Assembly (NCBI RefSeq): GCF_001715295.1 | Contig: NZ_MDKB01000003.1 | Location: 699,954-763,953, forward strand | Direction of reading: 5' to 3' | Source of the DNA: Streptomyces griseus | GTDB lineage: Bacteria > Actinomycetota > Actinomycetes > Streptomycetales > Streptomycetaceae | DNA: 64,000 nucleotides | In this document: piece by piece, positions 8,504-16,147 of the stretch | Layout of the letters: the number at the start of each line of letters is the position of its first letter | Numbering within the stretch: position 1 is the first letter of the stretch | Program-made: the position numbers and the translations under genes | The notes under the pieces: model-generated | What the model was told of the DNA's origin: nothing | Seen by the model: the letters and a program-made list of their open reading frames with translations, nothing else | The model's database searches: none

Positions 8504-9259
8504 ATGGGGGTGAAGGCACCGCACGCGCCGGAGCGGCCGAAGAGGCCCGCCCGCGCGGGGCTGCCGCGACCGCGGCTGCCGCGTACCCGGCGTGGGCAGC
8601 GGCGGCTGGCGCAGGGACTGATGGCGGCCTGCGTGATCGCCCTGCTGCCCGCCACCTGGCTGCACACCACGGCCGACGCCCGGGTGCGGACGACGGGCGA
8701 CGCCCCGGCGCGGCAGGTCGCCGTGGTGTTCGGGGCCGGACTGTGGCAGGGCAGGCCGTCGCCCTACCTCGCCCACCGGCTGGACGCCGCGGCCGAGCTG
8801 TACCGGACCGGGAAGGTGAAGGTGGTCCTGGTCACCGGGGACAACAGCCGCGAGGAGTACGACGAGCCGGACGCCATGCGGGCCTACCTCACCGCGCACG
8901 GGGTCCCCGACGGCCGGATCGTCAGCGACTACGCCGGGTTCGACACCTGGGACTCCTGCGTCCGGGCCAAGAAGATCTTCGGGGTCGACCGGGCGGTGCT
9001 GGTGAGCCAGGGCTTCCACATCCGGCGGGCGATCGCCCTGTGCCGGTCCGCGGGGATCGACGCGTACGGGGTGGGGGTCGACGCCGTACACGATGTGACC
9101 TGGTACTACGGCGGGGCGCGGGAGGTGCTGGCGGCGGGCAAGGCGCTCCTGGACACCGTGTTCCGGCCCGACCCGCGCTTCCTGGGGCCGCGCGAGACGG
9201 GGGTGGCGGACGCCTTGACGGCCGGCGGCCTTCCCACCCCGCGGGTGCGGGACCGGTGA
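8504..9259 (+). CDS. SanA/YdcF-like DUF218 membrane protein
   Basis: A 251-residue protein. A basic N-terminus is followed by a hydrophobic segment (about 36-54) that should anchor it in the membrane, with a DUF218 domain from about 70 (VVFGAGLWQGRPSPYLAHRLDAA, VVLVTGDNS, VSQGFHIRRA). SanA-type proteins affect envelope permeability and vancomycin sensitivity by an unclear mechanism; this is a family statement, not shown here. The start ATG at 8504 has GGGGGG upstream. The gene is monocistronic, facing away from the chelatase and 133 bp before nasA. Confidence 0.8.
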   Translation: MGVKAPHAPERPKRPARAGLPRPRLPRTRRGQRRLAQGLMAACVIALLPATWLHTTADARVRTTGDAPARQVAVVFGAGLWQGRPSPYLAHRLDAAAELYRTGKVKVVLVTGDNSREEYDEPDAMRAYLTAHGVPDGRIVSDYAGFDTWDSCVRAKKIFGVDRAVLVSQGFHIRRAIALCRSAGIDAYGVGVDAVHDVTWYYGGAREVLAAGKALLDTVFRPDPRFLGPRETGVADALTAGGLPTPRVRDR

Positions 9260-9332
9260 GCGTCGTACCTCGCTCCCCCGGCGCGGGGAGGCCCTGACCT
9301 CACGGAGTCGGGCGGCCCGGGCTGAGGGGCGC

Positions 9333-9370
9333 GTACCGGGGGCGTAACCGGAGGAACCGGTCCCCGTAAT
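9333..9370 (+). promoter_or_regulatory. Candidate GlnR box upstream of nasA
   Basis: Four pentamers spaced exactly 11 bp apart: GTACC-n6-GTAAC-n6-AACCG-n6-GTAAT. The GlnR pattern of Streptomyces is GTnAC-n6-GAAAC-n6-GTnAC-n6-GAAAC, so base matches are only partial. The box begins 60 bp before the nasA ATG, nearly the same as the better box before the nirB operon (61 bp). GlnR control of nasA is reported in S. coelicolor, to my knowledge. Confidence 0.5.
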
Positions 9371-9392
9371 ACCCGCCCCGCACGCTGGGCGC

Positions 9393-11471
9393 ATGGCCCG
9401 CACCGAGACTCCCACCCACTGCCCGTACTGCGCCCTCCAGTGCGGGATGATCCTGCGCCCCGTCCCCGGCGGACCGGTGGCCGAGGTCGTGGAGCGCACC
9501 GACTTCCCCGTCAACCGGGGCGCCCTGTGCGGTAAGGGCCGCACCGCGCCCGCTGTGCTCGCCGCCGGCGTACGGCTGACCTCTCCCCTTGTACGCCGCA
9601 GGGTGGGCGGCGAACTGGAGCCGGCGGGCTGGGACGAGGCGCTGGGCCGGATCGCCGACGGGCTGCGGGGGACGCGGGACGGCCACGGGGCGGACGCCGT
9701 GGGCGTGTTCGGCGGGGGCGGGCTCACGAACGAGAAGGCGTACGCGCTCGGCAAGTTCGCCCGGGTGGTGCTCGGCACCTCGCAGATCGACTACAACGGC
9801 CGCTTCTGCATGTCCTCGGCGGCCGCCGCGCACCAGCGGGCGTTCGGGCTCGACCGGGGGCTGCCGTTCCCGCTGGAGGACATCCCCCGGACCGGGTGCG
9901 TGATCCTGGTCGGTTCGAACCTCGCCGAGACCATGCCGCCGGCCCTGCGCTATCTGACCGGACTGCGGGAGAACGGCGGCCGGCTCGTCGTCATCGACCC
10001 GCGACGGACGCGGACGGCCGAGCAGGCGGACCTGCACCTGTCCCCCCGGCCGGGCACGGATCTGGCGCTCGCGCTCGGCATGCTGCACCTGGTGGTGGCG
10101 GACGGGCGGGTGGACGAGGACTTCGTCCGTACCCGCACGAGCGGCTGGGACGAGGCCAGGGCGGGCGCGATGGCGCACTGGCCGGAGCTGGTGGAGCGCA
10201 TCACCGGTGTGCCGGTTCCCCGACTGCGCGAGGCCGTCGAGCTGTTCTGCGGGGCGGAGAGCGGCATGGTCCTCACCGCACGCGGCCCCGAGCAGCAGGC
10301 GAAGGGGACGGACACCGTCGGCGCGTGGATCAACTTCGCACTCGCCACCGGCCGGGCGGGGCGCCCGCTGTCCGGGTACGGCTGCCTGACGGGCCAGGGC
10401 AACGGCCAGGGCGGCCGGGAGCACGGCCAGAAGGCCGATCAGCTGCCGGGTTACCGCAGGCTGACCGACCCCGCGGCCCGCCGCCACGTGGCCGGGGTGT
10501 GGGGCGTGGACCCCGACACGCTGCCGGGACCGGGGCGCAGCGCGTACGAGCTGCTGGACGCGCTGGGCCGGGAGGTGCGGGCGCTGCTGGTGATGGGGTC
10601 CAATCCGGTCGTCTCCGCGCCGCACGCGGGTCATGTGGAGGAGCGGCTGCGGTCGCTGGACTTCCTCGCGGTCGCCGACGTCGTGCTGTCGGAGACGGCG
10701 GCGCTGGCCGATGTGGTGCTGCCGGTGACGCAGTGGGCGGAGGAGAGCGGGACGACGACCAGTCTGGAGGGCCGGGTGCTGCTGCGGCAGCGTGCGGTCA
10801 CGGCGCCCGAGGGGGTGCGCAGCGATCTGGAGGTGCTCAACGCCCTGGCGGGGCTGCTGGGGCACGGGAAGGGCTTCCCGGCCGATCCGGAGGAGGTCTT
10901 CGACGAGCTGCGGCGGGCGTCCGCGGGCGGCCCCGCCGACTACGCGGGCATCACCTACGCCAGGATCGCGGAACAGGACGGGGTGTTCTGGCCCTGCCCG
11001 GACGCGAAGCACCCCGGGACGCCGCGGCTCTTCCTGGACCGGTTCGCGACGGACGACGGGCGGGCCCGGTTCGTCCCGGTGACGCACCGGCCCGCGGCGG
11101 AGGAGACCGATGCGGAGTACCCGGTGGTGCTGACGACGGGGCGGGTGGTGTCCCAGTACCAGTCGGGGGCGCAGACGCGCAGGGTCGACGCGCTCAACGC
11201 CGCGGCGCCGGGGCCGTTCGTCGAGCTGCATCCGCGGCTCGCCGAGCGGATCGGGGTGGCCGAGGGCGACCCGGTCGCGGTCATTTCACGGCGGGGGCGC
11301 GCGCTGGCGCCGGCCCGGATCACGGTGGCGATCCGGCAGGACACCGTCTTCATGCCGTTCCACTGGCCGGGCGAGGGACGGGCCAACTCCCTGACCAATC
11401 CGGCCCTGGACCCGACCTCGCGGATGCCCGAGTTCAAGGTGTGCGCGGTGCGGGTGGAGGCCGCCGGCTGA
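9393..11471 (+). CDS. nasA: Assimilatory nitrate reductase catalytic subunit (molybdopterin oxidoreductase)
   Basis: A 692-residue enzyme of the Mo-bisMGD family. The N-terminal 4Fe-4S site has C10, C13, C17 and C46 (CPYCALQC, then LCGKG). The molybdopterin domain includes QIDYNGRFCMSSAAAAH, FGLDRGLPFPLED and the glycine-rich SGYGCLTGQGNGQGGREHGQ. The C-terminal dinucleotide-binding domain holds TTGRVVSQYQSGAQTRR. There is no signal peptide, so it is cytoplasmic and assimilatory, reducing nitrate to nitrite. The length fits NasA/NarB and is shorter than NasC fusions with extra BFD domains. Electrons must come from a separate reductase; the flavoproteins at 4654-5913 and 16148-17386 are candidates. 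No good ribosome site precedes the ATG. Confidence 0.93.
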   Translation: MARTETPTHCPYCALQCGMILRPVPGGPVAEVVERTDFPVNRGALCGKGRTAPAVLAAGVRLTSPLVRRRVGGELEPAGWDEALGRIADGLRGTRDGHGADAVGVFGGGGLTNEKAYALGKFARVVLGTSQIDYNGRFCMSSAAAAHQRAFGLDRGLPFPLEDIPRTGCVILVGSNLAETMPPALRYLTGLRENGGRLVVIDPRRTRTAEQADLHLSPRPGTDLALALGMLHLVVADGRVDEDFVRTRTSGWDEARAGAMAHWPELVERITGVPVPRLREAVELFCGAESGMVLTARGPEQQAKGTDTVGAWINFALATGRAGRPLSGYGCLTGQGNGQGGREHGQKADQLPGYRRLTDPAARRHVAGVWGVDPDTLPGPGRSAYELLDALGREVRALLVMGSNPVVSAPHAGHVEERLRSLDFLAVADVVLSETAALADVVLPVTQWAEESGTTTSLEGRVLLRQRAVTAPEGVRSDLEVLNALAGLLGHGKGFPADPEEVFDELRRASAGGPADYAGITYARIAEQDGVFWPCPDAKHPGTPRLFLDRFATDDGRARFVPVTHRPAAEETDAEYPVVLTTGRVVSQYQSGAQTRRVDALNAAAPGPFVELHPRLAERIGVAEGDPVAVISRRGRALAPARITVAIRQDTVFMPFHWPGEGRANSLTNPALDPTSRMPEFKVCAVRVEAAG

Positions 11472-11608
11472 GCCGGCCGCCTCCTGGCACGTGGGTGCCG
11501 CCGATGCGCGGGGAGCGGGGGGACGGCGAGCGGGCGCGGGCGACGCGGTCGTGGTCGCGCTCGCCGGGCGGCGGGTGGCGTAGGCGGGTGACGGCGCTGC
11601 CGGGGCGG

Positions 11609-11947
11609 TCACGGGGCCGGGGGCGGGGCGGTCTCCGCCGAGACCCAGGCGAGGTAGCCGGCGCTGCCGCGGACGACGGGTGTCGCGATGATCTCCGGGG
11701 TGTCGTAGTCGTGCGCCGCGAGGAGGTGCGCCTCCAGTGCGTCGTAGCGCCGTGCCGTCGTCTTGAACAGCACCTGCCACTCCTGGCTCGTCTCGACCGC
11801 GTTCTGCCACCGGTAGACCGAGCGGACCGGCGCGGAGATCTGGGCGCAGGCGGCGAACCGGCCCTCCACCGCGTCCCGCGCGAGGGCGTGGGCCTTCTCC
11901 TCGCTGTCCGTCGTGGTCAGTACGGTCAGCCATGCGGGCTCGGTCAT
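11609..11947 (-). CDS. cutA: Divalent-cation tolerance protein CutA
   Basis: A 112-residue CutA1-family protein, a small trimeric cytoplasmic protein linked to copper and other divalent-cation tolerance, with an unsettled mechanism. Typical motifs are LTTTDSEEKAHALARDAVE near the start, AACAQISAPVRSVYRWQ in the middle, and PEIIATPVVRGSAGYLAWV at the end. I chose the ATG at 11947 because GAGGAG lies about 8 bases upstream, although the frame stays open further. It points toward nasA, and 137 bp without visible features separate the two stops. Confidence 0.92.
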   Translation of the reverse strand: MTEPAWLTVLTTTDSEEKAHALARDAVEGRFAACAQISAPVRSVYRWQNAVETSQEWQVLFKTTARRYDALEAHLLAAHDYDTPEIIATPVVRGSAGYLAWVSAETAPPPAP

Positions 11948-12116
11948 GCCGGGTCTCCTCGGTCCTCTCGGTACGTGCACCACCGATTGTCGGCCCCGGG
12001 CGGGGACGAGCCGGCCGGGCGTCGCCGCGGAGTCGGGGAAGCGTCGACGCGTCGCATGCCCGTGCCTCGGCCGCGGCCGAGGTACGGGCCCACCGGCACG
12101 CCCTAACCTGGAGCGC

Positions 12117-12911
12117 ATGACACGCGCCCCCTTCGATCCGTACGTGGAGTTCGACGGCCGTCCCGCGACTGCCGGTGACCTGCGGATCCCGGCTTTCAGC
12201 GGCTACGGCCACTTCACGGCGATGCAGGTCAGGGACCGTACGGTGCGGGGCCTCGGCCTGCACCTGGACCGACTGGACGCCGCGAACCAGGAGGTGTTCG
12301 GCGTGCCGCTGGACGGGGCCCGGGTGTGCGAGCTGATCGCGCACGCCCTCGACAGCACGGCGATGCGCGACGCCTCGGTCCGGGTGCACGGGTTCATGCC
12401 GCCCGGCGGGACGGCCACCACGGTCATGGTGACCGTGCGGGAGCCCGCGCGGATGTCCACCACGCCCCAGGCCCTCATGTCGGTCCCGTACGCCCGTGCC
12501 GTGCCGCACATCAAGCGCCCGGGCGAGTTCGGGCAGGTCCACTACGGCCGGTCGGCCGTGCGCGCGGGTTTCGACGAGGCGTTGCTGACCCTGCCCGGCG
12601 GTGTGGTGACCGAGGGCGCCATCACCAACATAGGCTTCCTGGACGAGGTTTCGGTGGTCTGGCCCGACGCCCCGGCACTGACCGGCATCACGATGGCGCT
12701 CCTGGAGCGCGGCCTCGCCCGTACGGACCGGGCGTCGGTGCGACGGCCGGTCACGCTGGACGGCCTCGGCGCGTACCGGGCGGCATTCGTCACCAACTCC
12801 CAGGGGATCGCGCCCGTCCACCGGATCGACGACACGGTCCTCGAGGTCGACGAGGAGCTGATGGAGTTGCTGGGACGGGTGTACGAGGAGGTTCCCGGGG
12901 ACGCCGTCTGA
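12117..12911 (+). CDS. Class IV PLP-dependent aminotransferase-like protein
   Basis: A 264-residue fold-type IV PLP protein, the group of branched-chain aminotransferases, D-amino acid transaminase and aminodeoxychorismate lyase. The likely PLP lysine is K133 in AVPHIKRPGEFG, and TEGAITNIGFL (165-175) is the typical cofactor phosphate-binding loop. The short length and divergent N-terminus do not match IlvE, so the substrate cannot be named. The start ATG at 12117 is the first codon before the conserved region. It diverges from cutA across 169 bp. Confidence 0.8.
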   Translation: MTRAPFDPYVEFDGRPATAGDLRIPAFSGYGHFTAMQVRDRTVRGLGLHLDRLDAANQEVFGVPLDGARVCELIAHALDSTAMRDASVRVHGFMPPGGTATTVMVTVREPARMSTTPQALMSVPYARAVPHIKRPGEFGQVHYGRSAVRAGFDEALLTLPGGVVTEGAITNIGFLDEVSVVWPDAPALTGITMALLERGLARTDRASVRRPVTLDGLGAYRAAFVTNSQGIAPVHRIDDTVLEVDEELMELLGRVYEEVPGDAV

Positions 12912-12999
12912 CCCCTCCCCCGCGGGAAGCACGGACTTCCGGGCGGGCAGCGTGGTTCCGGGCGCCGGAGAACGAGACTCCGTACAGGAGCATGGGCGC

Positions 13000-13461
13000 A
13001 TGCAGATCCACATCGAAGGTTCAGAACTCCCGGGGCGCACCTGCGGGCCCGGGACCGACTTCGCCGGTTTCGACAACATCCACGTGGGTGTGCAGCGCAA
13101 GGACCGGCCCGGGGAGCTGCTCACCCCCCACCCGGGGGACGCACCCCGTGCCTCCTGGACCCTGGACTGCACGACGACGCCGGGCCCGGACGGCACACGG
13201 GTCGCCGGCCCGTACATCCAGGACCGGCTCGGCGGGCACTTCGTCTATCTCTCCTGGGGCACCGTGGACGAGGCGGGTGTGTTCACCATGTTCCGGCGCG
13301 CCAAGCTGATGATCGGCGACATCGACCCGGACGTCCTGGAGGCCGCCGCCCGGTCCGGCCATCTCACCGCTCGGCTGAGGCTGAGCGACGACAGGGGGCT
13401 GCCCCGGTGCGCCCGCGTGCGCCCGCCGGACATCACATGGTCGGCCACGGACGGGGCCTGA
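13000..13461 (+). CDS. DUF5990-type conserved protein
   Basis: A 153-residue protein of a conserved actinobacterial family of unknown function (I recognise it as DUF5990). It starts MQIHIEGSELPGR and contains VQRKDRPGELL and YIQDRLGGHFVYLSWGTVDEAGVFTMFRRAKLM, a small mixed alpha/beta pattern. No catalytic motif, signal peptide or membrane segment is visible. The start ATG at 13000 has AGGAG 9 bases upstream. It follows the aminotransferase by 88 bp on the same strand. Confidence 0.78.
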   Translation: MQIHIEGSELPGRTCGPGTDFAGFDNIHVGVQRKDRPGELLTPHPGDAPRASWTLDCTTTPGPDGTRVAGPYIQDRLGGHFVYLSWGTVDEAGVFTMFRRAKLMIGDIDPDVLEAAARSGHLTARLRLSDDRGLPRCARVRPPDITWSATDGA

Positions 13462-13610
13462 CGGTCCGCGCCGGGTCCGGCGGGCACGACACCGCCCTCA
13501 CCGGGCCCGGGGGGGAAGGGCGGGTGAGGGCGGTCGCCAGGGGACGGCGGGGGGGTGCCGTTCCCGTGGGGGGGTATCCGTCGTGTGCCCCGCCGGGGCC
13601 GGAGCATACA

Positions 13611-13626
13611 TGTGACGCGCATCACA
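13611..13626. promoter_or_regulatory. CRP-like palindrome TGTGA-N6-TCACA
   Basis: The sequence TGTGACGCGCATCACA is a perfect match to the general CRP/FNR half-site pair with a 6-base spacer. It lies about 200 bp upstream of the secreted protein gene and 150 bp downstream of the DUF5990 gene. Streptomyces Crp recognises a related GTG-centred motif, so binding is plausible. Confidence 0.5.
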
Positions 13627-13743
13627 CCGCACCGCCGGTGGTCACCCGATCGGCGCCGCGCCCCCCGAGCGGCCGGAGTCACCGCCGCGACCTGCGCCGG
13701 ACGCGGCCGGACCGGTGCGGTCCGCGCACCCGCGCGGGTGAAA

Positions 13744-13760
13744 GCTGACGGTACGTCAGC
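13744..13760. promoter_or_regulatory. Inverted repeat GCTGACG-GTA-CGTCAGC
   Basis: A perfect 7-bp inverted repeat with a 3-base spacer, 66 bp before the ATG at 13827. Size and spacing fit a dimeric regulator of the TetR or GntR kind. The core TGACG-N3-CGTCA recurs at 20352-20366. Confidence 0.5.
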
Positions 13761-13826
13761 AGGCGGGGGCCCGGGACCGGGCGTTACCTCGGAGCCAGGA
13801 CACATCCGTCTGCCCGGAGGACTCCC

Positions 13827-14549
13827 ATGCGCAGCCCTGCCCGCCTCGCGACCGGTACCGCCGCCGCGGCCCTCACCGCCGCCGTGCTCGGTCTCGCCGC
13901 CACCGCCACCGTCGCCCCGTCCGCGTACGCCGACGACGCCGGGCGGCTGGAGTTCGCTCCGGCGACGGCCCCGCCGGGCGCTCAGGTCACCGTGAACACC
14001 GGCGCCTGCGGCGCCGACGGCTCGGGGTTCGGTGACGCGGCCGAACTGGAGGCCGGGGAGTTCGAGCTGGAGCCCCTGTCCGGGGCGGGGGCGACCGGCC
14101 GGTTCACCGTGCCGGCGGAGGCCGAACCGGGGACGTACGCCGTCGGGGTCTTCTGCGACAACGGCGACGAGGCGTCCGGGGAGTTCCAGGTGACGGCCGC
14201 CTCCTCGGCGGCGGCTGCCGGGGCGTCCTCCGGGGGCTCTTCGGCGGGCTCCTCCGCCTGGCCGAAAGCGCCCGCCGAGCGGGAACCGGGCGCCGGGAAG
14301 AAGCCGGAGCCCGGGACCGGGACGGGGACGGGGACCGAGCCGGAGCCGGGCCTGGGGGTCAGGCCCGAGCCCGCCACCCCGTCCGAGGCATGGCCGGACC
14401 GCCCTTCCGGGCACGTCAGCGCGGGGGTCGGCGGCAGCGTCGGTCCCGGAACCACGCGCATCGCCGCCGGGGCCGGTGTCCTCTGCGCGGCCGCCGTCGC
14501 CGGCGCCTGCCTGGTGCGGCGCCGTGCGCACGGCGCGCAGGACGGCTGA
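13827..14549 (+). CDS. Secreted, C-terminally anchored low-complexity protein
   Basis: A 240-residue exported protein. Residues 1-35 form a signal peptide with an APSAYA-D cleavage site. A short beta-rich domain (about 36-130) holds two cysteines, C53 and one in GVFCDNGDE, that could form a disulfide. A Ser/Gly/Pro/Glu-rich stalk (about 130-205, with GTGTGTGTEPEPG) follows. The C-terminus has a hydrophobic helix and RRRAHGAQDG, so it should be held in the membrane. It immediately precedes a class F sortase gene, a common Streptomyces pairing, yet it has no LPxTG-like motif before the helix, so it may not be a sortase substrate. Confidence 0.8.
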   Translation: MRSPARLATGTAAAALTAAVLGLAATATVAPSAYADDAGRLEFAPATAPPGAQVTVNTGACGADGSGFGDAAELEAGEFELEPLSGAGATGRFTVPAEAEPGTYAVGVFCDNGDEASGEFQVTAASSAAAAGASSGGSSAGSSAWPKAPAEREPGAGKKPEPGTGTGTGTEPEPGLGVRPEPATPSEAWPDRPSGHVSAGVGGSVGPGTTRIAAGAGVLCAAAVAGACLVRRRAHGAQDG

Positions 14550-14573
14550 CGCGGCACGCCGGGGACGCCACCC

Positions 14574-15209
14574 GTGAACGAGACGACACGGACGGCCCTG
14601 CGGGCCAGGGCCTGGCTGGTGGGCATCACCGCACTCTGCGGCCTCTGGCTGGTCCAGAACGGAGCGGCCACCCGCACCGACCCGCCGCGGCCGGCCGCGG
14701 CCGAGGCCTTCGCCGCCGGTCCGCCGCCACGGGTGGCCGCCACCGCACCCCTGCCACGCTCCGAACCGGTCCGCATCCGGATCCCGCGCATCGGCGTGGA
14801 CGCGCCCATGACACGGCTGGGGCTGCGTGCGGACGGCAGCCTGGAGGTACCGCCCGCCCGGGACCGCAACCTCGCGGGCTGGTTCGCGAAGGGGACCCCG
14901 CCGGGCGCGAAGGGCACCGCGATCGTCGCCGGTCATGTCGACAACGCCCAGGGGCCGTCCGTCTTCTACGCCCTCGGCTCCCTGAAGAAGGGCGACCGCG
15001 TCGAGATCGGACGGGGGGACGGCCGCACCGCCGTCTTCGCCGTCGACGCGGTCGAGGTGTACGCGAACGACGACTTCCCCGACCGGCGGGTCTACGGCCC
15101 CTCGCCGGACGCCTCGCTGCGGCTGATCACCTGCGGTGGGGCTTTCAGCCGGACGACCGGCTACCAGGGCAACGTGGTGGCGTACGCCCACCTCACCGGG
15201 GTGCGGTGA
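14574..15209 (+). CDS. Class F sortase
   Basis: A 211-residue class F sortase, a membrane-anchored cysteine transpeptidase group abundant in actinobacteria. One transmembrane segment (about 13-30) is followed by an alanine/proline linker and the catalytic beta-barrel from about 65. The catalytic triad is visible: H121 in IVAGHVDNAQ, C187 in LITCGGA and R193 in FSRTTGYQGN. The GTG start at 14574 lies 24 bp after the preceding stop, so the two genes are very likely co-transcribed. Class F substrates are poorly known. The stop codon abuts the stop of the next, convergent gene with no space between. Confidence 0.93.
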   Translation: MNETTRTALRARAWLVGITALCGLWLVQNGAATRTDPPRPAAAEAFAAGPPPRVAATAPLPRSEPVRIRIPRIGVDAPMTRLGLRADGSLEVPPARDRNLAGWFAKGTPPGAKGTAIVAGHVDNAQGPSVFYALGSLKKGDRVEIGRGDGRTAVFAVDAVEVYANDDFPDRRVYGPSPDASLRLITCGGAFSRTTGYQGNVVAYAHLTGVR

Positions 15210-16001
15210 TCAGCCGGTCCACTGGTCGAAGCCGAGCTTGGCGACGAGCGAGAGGACGACGACCAGCAGCACCCCCCGGACGAAGCCGCTGCCCTTCCGG
15301 AGCGCCATGTGCGCTCCCGCCATGCCGCCCGCGAGATTGAACACGGCCATCAGTGCGGCGAGCTGCCAGAGCACGGTGCCCTGGTAGGCGAACATCGCCA
15401 GGGCGCCGGCGTTGGTGCACACGTTCACTATCTTGGCGTTGGCGGACGCGGTGACCAGGTCGAGGCGGAGCACCGCGGTCAGCGCCAGCACCAGGAAGGT
15501 GCCGGTGCCGGGACCGAACAGCCCGTCGTAGAAGCCGATTCCCCCGCCGACCAGCACGATGGCGGTGACCGTGCGGGCCCGGGTGAGCTCTCCCCCCTCC
15601 CCGGCACCGGGCACCGCCGCGCCGAACGACGGACGCAGGAGCACGAAGGCCGCCACGCCGAGCAGCACGACCATGATCACCGGGCGCAGCACCTCGCTGC
15701 TGATCCCGGCGGCGAAGAAGGCGCCGGTCATCGACCCGGCCAGCGCCGTCAGCCCGATCCGCACGGCGGTGCCGACCTGGACGGGAGCCTTGCGGACGTA
15801 GGTGACGGCCGCGCCCGTGGTGCCGACCACGGCGACCGCCTTGTTCGTCCCGAGCACCTGGGCCGCCGGGACGTGCGGCAGGCCCAGCAGCAGCGCGGGC
15901 AGCAGGAGGAGCCCCCCGCCGCCCACCACCGCGTCGATCCAGCCGGCCGCCGCCGCGGCCAGGCACAGGAGGACAAGGGTGGTCAGCGTTATCTCGGGCA
16001 T
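15210..16001 (-). CDS. TSUP family (TauE/SafE) membrane transporter
   Basis: A 263-residue polytopic membrane protein with about eight hydrophobic segments. It has the two TSUP repeat signatures, GWIDAVVGGGGLLLLPALLLGLP near the N-terminus and GFYDGLFGPGTGTFLVLAL past the middle. The family exports or imports sulfite, sulfonates or organic acids, and the substrate here cannot be read from sequence. It diverges from the nirB operon across a 146-bp gap holding the GlnR box, so nitrogen control or a link to anion transport is possible but unproven. Confidence 0.9.
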   Translation of the reverse strand: MPEITLTTLVLLCLAAAAAGWIDAVVGGGGLLLLPALLLGLPHVPAAQVLGTNKAVAVVGTTGAAVTYVRKAPVQVGTAVRIGLTALAGSMTGAFFAAGISSEVLRPVIMVVLLGVAAFVLLRPSFGAAVPGAGEGGELTRARTVTAIVLVGGGIGFYDGLFGPGTGTFLVLALTAVLRLDLVTASANAKIVNVCTNAGALAMFAYQGTVLWQLAALMAVFNLAGGMAGAHMALRKGSGFVRGVLLVVVLSLVAKLGFDQWTG

Positions 16002-16086
16002 GCCCGGACCCTAAGCAGGCGGCCGAGGCCCCGTCCAACCGGCCGCCCCGCCCTCACAGGGAGCGGGCCGGCGTGCTGAGCGCACG

Positions 16087-16124
16087 GTTCCTCCGGGGAA
16101 ACAGCGGGGATGCGGTCGGGAAAC
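16087..16124 (+). promoter_or_regulatory. GlnR box upstream of the nirB operon
   Basis: Four pentamers at exact 11-bp spacing: GTTCC-n6-GAAAC-n6-GATGC-n6-GAAAC. Both GAAAC half-sites are perfect against the Streptomyces GlnR pattern GTnAC-n6-GAAAC-n6-GTnAC-n6-GAAAC. The centre lies about 42 bp before the ATG at 16148, a typical activator position if the transcript starts at or near that ATG. The nirB operon is a known GlnR target in S. coelicolor. Confidence 0.78.
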
Positions 16125-16147
16125 ACCGGCCCCGCAGTCTCTTCTCC

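Larger units (their letters stand above)
13462..13826. other. 365-bp gap upstream of the secreted protein gene
   Basis: No gene is seen. The gap contains a perfect CRP-like palindrome and a TGACG-type inverted repeat, both listed separately. A G-tract (GGGGGGG near 13548 and 13570) occurs in the first 120 bp. Confidence 0.6.
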
